NCBI RefSeq assembly: GCF_036850765.1
Contig: NC_089490.1
Coordinates: 291,382,982 to 291,446,981, forward strand
Length of the DNA: 64,000 bases
From: Saccopteryx bilineata
Lineage: Eukaryota > Chordata > Mammalia > Chiroptera > Emballonuridae
Direction of reading: 5' to 3'
The translations under genes were made by a program, and so were the position numbers. A model generated the notes under the pieces. The model had not been told where the DNA came from. It made no database searches and saw only the letters and a list, made by a program, of their open reading frames with translations. Shown piece after piece: positions 56,640 through 64,000 of the stretch. Within the stretch, counting starts at the first letter, position 1. Each line of letters begins with the position of its first letter.

Positions 56640-57640
56640 ATTTGTAATTTTTAAAGATATTTTTAAGACACATAATATTCAAGTCAAAGGTGAGAAGAAA
56701 ATATTTGTAAATCACATGCCAGGTTAGCAGCGTTTTACCTGACTATATAAAGAACACTTAAAAGCAACAGTAAGAAAATAAAACACCCACCTAATACAAA
56801 AATAGATAAATGTTATGAATAGACATTTTACCAAACACAATAGATAGATGGCAGATATGCATATGAAAATATTCTCAAGATCATTGCCTTTAGGTAGATG
56901 TAATTTTAACCAATTATCTGATACCTTGGCACACTATTAGAATAGATCCAGAATCCAAAAAGACTGAAAATATAAAATCTGGTAAGCACAATTCATTACT
57001 ACTTGAAATGAAAAATGATACAGCTACTTTCGAAGGATTGTTTGGTAGTTTTTTAGAAAATTAAACATAGCTTTGCTATACAAATTATCAGTCATGCTCT
57101 TAGATAATCAAGTTAAGTAAAAATTTATTTTCGCATTAAAACTTGTGTGTGCATGTTTATACAAAGTTTATTCATAAAATTAGAAACAATTAAGTTATCT
57201 ATATATTAGTGGACAGAAACTCTATTACATTCATTCAAGTATAACTACTTATGGATAAAACAGAACATTTTGTTGATTCATTCAATACTATGAAAAGCAG
57301 TTTACATGGATGTTTTTAAGTGGTAATAGTCAGAAACAAAAGACTGTAATTGAATAATTCCATTTGTATGACATTCTACAAAAGGTAAAAGTAGAGGGAC
57401 AAGAAATAAATCAGTAAGTGCCATGAACTGGGAGAGGGAGTGGTAGAATGCAAAGAGAGCACACAGGGTAAGGCTTAGTTGATAGAACTATTCTGCGTGG
57501 TTGTTTAGTGAAACATTCATCACTCAATATTTTCACCAAAATGTAAAGAACTACATTACGAACAGTGAAATGATGCATGCAAATTTTTAAAAAAATCAAC
57601 CACAAGCATGGAGATCCCACGATGGAATTTAAACTGTAAA
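56640..57640 (+). mobile_element. Old L1 ORF2 3' fragment
   Basis: AAAGCAACAGTAAGAAAATA, GACATTTTACCAAACACAAT, GGCAGATATGCATATGAAAA, GAAAAATGATACAGCTACTT and TTGTTTGGTAGTTTTTTAGA are typical L1 ORF2 landmarks in order, continuing to the 3' UTR near 57360-57620. No open frame remains. Confidence 0.72.
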
Positions 57641-57712
57641 TATAATACCTAAGTATATGGCAAATATTCTATTATCTCATTGAAGTGATTACAATGTCAA
57701 CCTAAGAAATGT

Positions 57713-58240
57713 CCAAACCAGTAGGGATTTTTATGAGTTTATTTGAGCCAAGCTAATGACAATTGCTTGGACGCAAAATCTTAACAGTTTGAGGAAATGC
57801 TCTAGGAAATGGTGCTTTTACTACTTATTTTATACATCAGAACCAAAGGGCAAGACCTAAGGGAATTAACGTGAAATCCATTGGTGTTTGTTCAGGGAAG
57901 CAGAAGAAAACAAAGGGGGGAAATCTTTGGGATTGGATAAAAAGTAAAAATGTATACTCATTCTTCTTTTTCATAGGCAGGCATAAGATAGTTAACAGTT
58001 ATTAATAATATTGATAATAATAACAATTGAGAGGTTTGTTCTTTTTTTTTGCTCTGGTGGAGTGGTTTAACACCAGGAGGCAGGTAAAGACCACTCTTAC
58101 ACTTCAAAGGCTCATTATCAGGTACGTTATTGTAGATGCAAAAGACAACAGACAGGCTCAATTAAAGTAAACATGGACCTTTATTAGGGAAAACTACTGC
58201 CCCAGGACATGACTACCAAACATGATTTGCATTTTAGTTA
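57713..58240 (-). mobile_element. ERVL (MLT2-like) LTR remnant, antisense
   Basis: AGGGATTTTTATGAGTTTAT, TTGAGCCAAGCTAATGACAA, TTGAGGAAATGCTCTAGGAA, TTTTATACATCAGAACCAAA, GCTCTGGTGGAGTGGTTTAA and GGACCTTTATTAGGGAAAAC parallel the antisense text of old ERVL LTRs, including the remnant of the R region (ACCTTTATT). The family name is from memory; the boundaries are approximate. Confidence 0.5.
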
Positions 58241-58346
58241 GAAAGTTTTAATTTCAGACTATCCTATGTGAGTACTATAGGTCTCTGATTTTGCAAAGGT
58301 CACCATGCTGACCTCTCTTGAGCTTGTCAGTTTTAGTATGTGGCCT

Positions 58347-58755
58347 TTTTTTTTTTTTGTATTTTTCTGAAGCTGGAAATGGGGAGAGACAGTCAGACAG
58401 ACTCCTGCATGTGCCCGACCGGGATCCACCCGGCACGCCCACCAGGGGCAACGCTCTGCCCACCAGGGGGCGATGCTCTGCCCCTCCGGGGCGTAGCTCT
58501 GCCGCGACTAGAGCCACTCTAGCGCCTGGGTCAGAGGCCAAGAAGCCATCCCCAGCGCCCGGGCCATCTTTGCTCCAATGGAGCCTTGGCTGCAGGAGGG
58601 GAAGAGAGAGACAGAGAGGAAGGAGGGGGGGTAGAGAAGCAAATGGGCGCTTCTCCTATGTGCCCTGGCCGGGAATCGAACCCGGGTCGCCCCCCCCCCC
58701 CGCCCCCCACGCACGCCAGGCCGATGCTCTACCGCTGAGCCAACCGGCCAGGGCC
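58347..58755 (-). mobile_element. tRNA-derived SINE, type A, antisense, with poly-C
   Basis: Near-consensus body with the minus-strand head GGCCCTGGCCGGTTGGCTCA. Between the B box and the A-box part (plus view 58690-58708) stand C12, G, C6, replacing a few head bases; the poly-C splits the tRNA-like head. T-run at 58347-58359. The flanks GTGGCC / ATGGCC are short. Confidence 0.95.
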
Positions 58756-58955
58756 ATGGCCTCTTTTTCATCCACAAGGAAAAGGAGCTGACCTAATTAA
58801 AATTAGAAAATAGTGTTTTGACTAAAATCTATAAGGCTAATGTCAAAAGGAACTGAACATAAACACTGTATGCTAGCAAGTAAAGTTGTTTATTATCAAC
58901 TTTATGGGGTTCATTTATGAAACCATTTTGCATGTAGAAAAAATGAGTTGATTAC
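58756..58955. other. AT-rich spacer
   Basis: Nothing recognised. Confidence 0.4.
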
Positions 58956-59001
58956 ATATAGTGGGAGTTAAAAATCTTATCATTTTTAACTCCCGCTATA
59001 T
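58956..59001. repeat. Near-perfect 20-bp-arm hairpin
   Basis: Arms ATATAGTGGGAGTTAAAAAT (58956-58975) and, reverse-complemented, ATATAGCGGGAGTTAAAAAT (58982-59001), with a 6-nt loop CTTATC. One mismatch in 20. It could be a tiny MITE or a palindrome formed by template switching; no TA duplication can be separated from the arms themselves. Confidence 0.9.
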
Positions 59002-59106
59002 GGGAAAGAGAAGTTATGATATACAAGGAAAAAATGCTAGGGTGAACTCTAGAGTGGATTAGATCAGAGACATCAAATTATTTAATACAAATGTAAGAAT
59101 AAAGAG

Positions 59107-59813
59107 TGTAAAGCCAGGAGGGAAGACCAGGGCCACCATCACAGCAGCCTGGCCCATGCAGGTTCGCATTGGATTCGGACAGTTGGTAAAGAAACAACGG
59201 AGCCACAAACTGGCGGGCCATAGTCTTAATCCTAGCTTGCACCTGGCGGGCAAGTAAAAACACACACTGGGCTCCAAAACCCAATCACATTCAGTGCTCA
59301 CAAAGCTACTTATTTATCCGAGTTTCCTAGAATCAAAGGTTTCTAGCTCACCAGACTTATTCTCCTCAGTTCCCCATCTCCTTCCTTCTCTAGCGTCAAA
59401 CTGCACAAACTGGCATCTCACTCAGCACTCTGCCATCTTGGCTGCTTCTCCTGGCCTACTTCATGTGGCCTCCTTCTGCTCTCTGCTCTGCTCTCTCCTC
59501 TAATCATCCCAGGAACCAAGAAGACAAACTCCATTCTGCCCCCATTTTATACTGTAGCTTCACAACCTCTAATCCAATATACAAAATAGGGAAGTCTCCT
59601 GTAGAGTCACTTCTCTGAGGCATGATTGGATTGCACCACCCCACATCAAAAAGGGTGGGAAAGGCTCAATCCCAAAACCAAGCCCCAGGCTACGGGGATT
59701 CTGCCTGCCCACTGCCTGCCCCCAACACACATTAATATCACCTGGGCAACGGCCTCCTCATGGGCAGCGTCATATTTAACAAAGTGAGCATAATATACTT
59801 TATCTGCCCAACA
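59107..59813 (-). mobile_element. Solo LTR, TGTTGGGCA family, copy 2, antisense
   Basis: The minus strand starts TGTTGGGCAGATAAAGTATA and ends CCTGGCTTTACA, flanked by the perfect 5-bp duplication AAGAG (59102-59106, 59814-59818). The end region (GCTCCGTTGTTTCTTTACCA, CTGTCCGAATCCAATGCGAA, CCTGCATGG) matches copies 1 and 3. The 707-bp middle differs from the other two and is C/T-rich on the plus strand. The small frames here have no retroviral motif, as expected for an LTR. Confidence 0.88.
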
Positions 59814-60098
59814 AAGAGATAATTATAAGTATGTAAGAATATATAGGTTAGGATGTATACATTATTTCCAGATAGTCTCTGCTGATAGGACTGCAGTCTT
59901 GACCAGTTGGCTCAGTGGTAGAGCATTGGCCTGGGATGTGGCAGTCCCGGGCTCAATTCCTGGTCAGGGCACACAAGAGAAGTGACCATCTGCTTTTCCA
60001 ACCTCTCCCCCCACCCCACCTTGCCTCTCTCTCTTCCCCTCCCACAGGCATGGCTTGAATGCTTCAAACAAGTTGGTTCCAGGTGCTGATGATGGCTC

Positions 60099-60709
60099 TA
60101 TTGGGCAAATGAGTTTGTGAAATTTGTATTTTTTTAGTTTGCTCACTTTTATTGTTAAAAAGTGGTGATGTGCAGCCACCTGTGTGCTTGCCCTCACAGC
60201 AGAGCAGTTGATTGGAAATTGTGGATTTCATTCCTGCTTGGGAGGGGCCATTGTTTTGCTAATGTTTGATGGAGGAGGGGTCTTTGTGGGCCCAGACAGT
60301 TTTGTATGGAAAGTAGAGAGAAAACAGAGTGCTGAAGAAGAAGCCAGTTTTGCAGATGAGAGAAGAAAGAGAGGAGGCAGAAAGAAGCCATGTTTGCAGA
60401 GGGAAAAAAGGAGTGCAGATGTGGAACTGGAGTTGAGGGGCTTTGCAAGCTCCACTGTGACTGTGACTGGGCCTTTGATTCTAGGAGGAACTGGAGAAGA
60501 TTCTCCAGGTTGTGGAACTGGAGAATGCATCAGGGCTTTGGGAGCTCTAAATAAAAGGGAAGTGCTTTTCCTGCCTATTTGCTCATAGGCAAGGGTGAGA
60601 CTTTAATAAAGGAATGCCCACCAGTTTTTGGCTCCACTGTTTCTTTACCATCTGCCCGAATCCAATGTGAACCTGCATGGCCGCAACGATGGTGGCCATT
60701 GGCCTTACA
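60099..60709 (+). mobile_element. Solo LTR, TGTTGGGCA family, copy 3, inside a SINE
   Basis: Begins TATTGGGCAAATGAG (one change from TGTTGGGCA) and ends TTGGCCTTACA, with the 5-bp duplication GGCTC (60094-60098, 60710-60714) taken from the SINE text GATGGCTC. A poly(A) signal AATAAA lies at 60605-60610, followed by the family end CTTTACCATCTGCCCGAATC. A 134-codon open frame (60184-60588) spans the middle. It is glutamate/arginine-rich because the middle is purine-rich, shows no domain, and is probably chance. Confidence 0.9.
60605..60610 (+). terminator. Poly(A) signal of LTR copy 3
   Basis: AATAAA about 100 bp before the LTR end. Copy 1 has AATTAA at the equivalent place (51496-51501), so its signal is mutated. 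Confidence 0.55.
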
Positions 60710-60895
60710 GGCTCCATGGCCTCTCTTCAGGCACTAAAATAGCTCAGTTGCTGAGCAACAGAGTGATGACCCAGATGGGCAGAGAATCACCTGGTAGGAT
60801 GGATCCCAGTTGGAGTGCATGCAGGGGTCTGTCTCTCTGCCTTCCTGCCTCCCCACTTCTCACTTAATAAAAATAAATAAATAATAAATAAAAAG

Positions 60896-61329
60896 TAGTG
60901 ACACCTAGTAACAACAAGAAAACCTATACTCATATTCTTATATCTAAATACCATTTTTAAATAAAGGGAACCAGAAATTCTTAGAGATGGTTAATTCTAA
61001 AGAAGGAACAAGTAAAATACATCATTAATCTGGAGTAGTTTATAGTAAAGAAATGTTCCAAAAAACAGAAAAATATGTGTATGTAACTTTTCTCCAAACA
61101 ATAAGTATCTCAATACATTCATTTTGGACTTCCTCTTGGCTATGACAGTTTCTGAATTAGGTTTCCACTCATAAAACTGAAAAGAATTATGAGACTGATT
61201 AAATAATATAGTATTGGATTATAACCCAAAAGGTGAAATAAGTGTAGATTAGTCAATATTAATATACAGGAATTATTAAATAAATTGATAAGCAAGAAAA
61301 ATGTCTGTCTTCTAGAACAACTCCAAATA
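60896..61329. other. AT-rich spacer
   Basis: Nothing recognised. Confidence 0.4.
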
Positions 61330-61500
61330 ATTTATATAGAAAATCACTCACTCCAGGTCTTGGACCTAGTTCCTCTTTTCCTCAATACTGCTGGTTGGAC
61401 TTAGTGACTTGATTCCAAAAATAGACTATAGAAAAACGGGAAATACTACATTGTCTAGATTCTTAAGGCTAACACTGCTCATGGTAAATCAAGTTGATAT
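61330..61500 (-). mobile_element. Possible MLT1-type MaLR fragment
   Basis: TGCTGGTTGGACTTAGTGAC, TTGATTCCAAAAATAGACTA and ACATTGTCTAGATTCTTAAG recall the central part of old MaLR LTRs. Short and diverged; the strand is uncertain. Confidence 0.35.
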
Positions 61501-61589
61501 CATCTATCTCCTGGCATTATGTGATAAGGACAGCATGTCAGCTTTGTATTGGTAGTATAATTCCCACATCAGACAAAACTCAAATCAAA

Positions 61590-61890
61590 GGATATTTTAT
61601 GAAATATTTGATTAGTATGTCTCAAAACTGTCAAAGTCACCAAAAACAAGAAAAATCTGAGTGACAATTATATCTAAGCATAGCCTGCCAAGGTGTGACA
61701 ACTAAAAGTAACATAGTATTTAATCTTAATGACTTCCTAGAACAGAAAAGTACATACCAGTTAGGTCTGAATAAAGTATGGAGTTTAGTTAAGAGTAATA
61801 GTAATTAAGAAACCAGTTTTGCTTTCTTAAATTTGAAAACCTACCATGGTAATATAAGATACTAACAATAAGAGAAATATAGGTTTCAGA
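61590..61890 (+). mobile_element. Ancient L1-type 3' UTR remnant
   Basis: AAAACTGTCAAAGTCACCAA, AAACAAGAAAAATCTGAGTG, CTGAATAAAGTATGGAGTTT, AGTTAAGAGTAATAGTAATT and CTACCATGGTAATATAAGAT follow in order a common mammalian L1-type 3' region known from memory. No frame. Confidence 0.5.
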
Positions 61891-63564
61891 GAACAAGAAG
61901 AGTAGGATATTACTGGATCTTAAAACAGCAAATGATCTTTGTTTAATATCTTGTTTAAAGGTTTGTTGACTCTAGACATTATGACCCATTGAGAATCAAG
62001 TTGGCTTAATTTTTAAATTTGTTTATATAGGTTTTTGAGGGACATATTTCTACAGTTTATCTGAATTGACCTTCTGCTCAAAGCTACAACACACAAACAC
62101 TTCAAAACTTAACCTTCTGACCCAAAATCTCCTTTTCTCAGCACAGAAAAAACAGTATATTTATCAGTTTGAAATCCAACATTTCTAACCAGTTCGTTAT
62201 TTTCTGAGTTGTCTATTAACCTGCCTATACCTAGTTTTTAGGATGGAGTTAAAGTGCAGATTTTTAAAGTGAAGATAATATAGGATAAAAGTAACATAAA
62301 ATAAGTGAATTTTTAGAGGCTCTAGAAATCTCCAAATTAATTTTCTTTGTTTTATGAATGAAGAAATGAAAAAAAACAGATTGAGAACATACATAACAAA
62401 AGTTCTTATCATAGTGTACATTCTAGTTTTTAATATGTGTTCATTCTAATTGCTTTATAATATTTGAATATATAATTTCAGAAATTAGAATCATTTTAAA
62501 AATAGGAGGCTTAGAATAATGATACTAATAATCATTGAAAGACAGCTTTATAGAGCCAGATAATTCTGAAATCACTATTTATTGTATCAGTTTATAAATA
62601 TGAGAGAAAATACCTATTCCAATTTTTATATGTTTTACAGGTACATAGTTACTGAATAAGGAAGAAAGAATAAAAATTTACAGAAACACATTTTGTGGGA
62701 AGATACAAATACAAATGAGCTGAATTACTAATGTAATTTTTCTTTTGTATTATATTATTGTCCTTTGAAATGCATTTGTTAGCATGCTCATTCTTATAAT
62801 CTTCCTTGTTGATAATGTCTGCAAAGTAAAATATAAAAACAAAATGAAAATGAGCTTTACCTTTTACTCTACCTTTATTTGTGTATGCTTTATTCTCTTC
62901 TATTATGAAGTAGGGAGGGGGAAAGGCAAGATGAAAAGGTATTATATGTAATGCTGAGTGGCAGACTTTGGCACAAAAACTCTCAAGTGGTATAATGCAA
63001 CCTACAGAGAGATTAAATGCATTAGGATATATTTATATTGACAAAGGAGTCTTTTTTCTTGCAGTATTTAGAATTATTCTGTTGTGACCCACAGAACAAA
63101 TTACTGTTGTCTGACCTCACTGAAACAAGGATCGAAGGAAGTACATGCAGTGGGGCTGATGTAGTAGAGGTTCTTTAACCACAACACCCCTGGGGTTCGA
63201 CCATACCATCCCCTATTTCCTAGACTGCTACATTTTGTCATCTTGCTCCAGAGCTCTTTTACTATGAGACAGGAAAGGAGAAGATTTTAAATAACATATT
63301 ATCTTCTGAAGAGTTAAGATTACTGAATAAAAGAAAGAAACTCATACAAACTGAAATAAAGCTTGTGTACATGTTGCAGCACATTCAGCCAGTGGTATGC
63401 ATTATAAAGAAGGGAACTTTCTCCCCCTCATTTTATATTCTGTTATACTCCCCACTTAGTATACCTATGCAACCAGTTGTTAATGGGCCTCCCACTTCAA
63501 TCATCTCTTTCTCTGAAAGTATATATTTTATTAAAAACACATACTAAATTCTGTCTTAAAAAAA
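61891..63564. other. 1.7 kb with nothing recognised
   Basis: AT-rich with a slightly GC-richer part at 63075-63260. No gene; frames up to 74 codons without motifs. Confidence 0.5.
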
Positions 63565-63573
63565 AGACATATA

Positions 63574-63953
63574 GCCCTGGCCGGTTGGCTCAGTGGTAGA
63601 GCGTCGGCCTGGCATACAGGAGTCCCGGGTTCGATTCTGGCCAGGGCACACAGGAGAAGCGCCCATCTGCTTCTGCACCCCGCCCCCTCTCCTTCCTCTC
63701 TGTCTCTCTCTAACCTGTCCTGCAGCCGAGGCTCCATTGGAGCAAAGATGGCCCGGGCGCTGGGGATGGCTCCTTGGCCTCTGCCTCAGGTGCTAGAATG
63801 GCTCTGGATGCAACAGAGCGACGCCCCAGAGGGGCAGAGCATCGTCCCCTGGTGGGCATGCTGGGTGGATCCTGGTCGGGTGCATGAAGGAGTCTATCTG
63901 ACTGCCTCCCCGTTTCCAGCTTTGGAAAAATGCAAAAAAAACAAAAAAAAAGA
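63574..63953 (+). mobile_element. tRNA-derived SINE, type A, with TSD
   Basis: GCCCTGGCCGGTTGGCTCAG head, B box GGGTTCGATTCTGGCC, pyrimidine block (with TCTAACCTGTCCTGCAG in place of TTCCCCTCCCGCAG), body with two GGTGGGC-type units, and A-rich tail. The duplication AGACATATA flanks it (63565-63573, 63954-63962). Confidence 0.96.
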
Positions 63954-64000
63954 AGACATATATACTTTATGTATATATGCATTATATGTTTTATAATGCA

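Larger units (their letters stand above)
59890..60895 (+). mobile_element. tRNA-derived SINE (A/C type) split by an LTR
   Basis: Left part about 59890-60098: head CTTGACCAGTTGGCTCAGTG, GGTAGAGCATTGGCCTGGGA, B-box region CTCAATTCCTGGTCAGGG, pyrimidine block. Right part 60715-60895: CATGGCCTCTCTTCAGGCAC, CAGATGGGCAGAGAATCACC, GGATCCCAGTTGGAGTGCAT, tail with AATAAATAAAT. The LTR at 60099-60709 separates them. Confidence 0.88.

Noticed and set aside
60184..60588. 134-residue open frame rich in Glu/Arg/Lys
   Set aside because: Contained in solo LTR copy 3 with a purine-rich middle; no domain, and the sister LTRs do not keep the frame.
8944..63953. tRNA-like sequences with A and B boxes
   Set aside because: They are SINE heads followed by SINE bodies and tails. 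None folds as an obvious complete tRNA with a plausible anticodon arm and 3' end in my reading, so I do not call tRNA genes.
1..64000. CRISPR array, operon, phage or other microbial system
   Set aside because: Repeat content (L1, SINEs, LTRs, hAT, mariner) is that of a mammalian nuclear genome; no regularly spaced repeats with unique spacers and no gene clusters are present.

Overview
This window looks like gene-poor nuclear DNA from a bat. I find no cellular protein-coding gene, rRNA, functional tRNA, CRISPR array or prokaryotic feature. The lineage call rests on the interspersed repeats. At least ten copies of a roughly 390-bp tRNA-derived SINE are present, with a head starting GCCCTGGCCGGTTGGCTCAG, a pol III B box GGTTCGATTCC, a CT-rich block and an A-rich tail. 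From memory this resembles the Rhin-1 group of horseshoe and Old World leaf-nosed bats (Rhinolophoidea). Three other SINE types occur with it, along with lineage-specific L1 3' ends and several DNA transposons of the kind that stayed active in bats. I have not run a repeat library, so family names are tentative. Target-site duplications (TSDs) and terminal repeats were read directly.

Layout. 1-1690: 3' end of a broken L1, abutting an older L1. 4575-8045: an old antisense L1 split by a 1.5-kb solo LTR of class II (betaretrovirus-like) type with 6-bp TSD and a 39-bp tandem array at its 5' end, and by two SINEs. 8.9-15.3 kb: SINEs, a 197-bp inverted-repeat element and an old hAT remnant. 15.3-24 kb: mostly AT-rich sequence with an L1 3' end at 20.3-21.1 kb that carries a SINE fragment inside it. 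24.1-24.7 kb: an L1 with an inverted 5' segment. 27.7-32.6 kb: SINEs plus Tigger-like and hAT-like elements. 33.5-39.5 kb: a mariner-like MITE, an old L1 invaded by two SINEs, a younger L1 3' end and an old Tigger-like element. 41-45.3 kb: a SINE inside a SINE, a MaLR LTR remnant and a SINE cluster. 46.9-47.5 kb: a SINE and a 73-bp MITE related to the one at 33.5 kb. 49.9-50.7 kb: a hAT element holding a SINE. 51.2-60.9 kb: three solo LTRs of one family with 5-bp TSDs, two of them head to head, plus L1, SINE and ERVL-like pieces and a 20-bp-arm hairpin. 60.9-64 kb: old L1/MaLR remnants and one more SINE.

Nearly all long open frames are accidental. The 120-166-residue frames lie on GC-rich SINE bodies, one lies on an LTR, and the 235- and 121-residue frames at the left edge are the broken ORF2 of an L1. 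Nothing here forms a pathway or operon. What can be learned is the insertion history: nesting order, TSDs, internal deletion derivatives, L1 inversion and SINE/L1 chimaerism. I did not find a convincing new biological system. The best candidates for something undescribed are the LTR family near 51-60 kb, the 39-bp-repeat LTR and the MITE pair.
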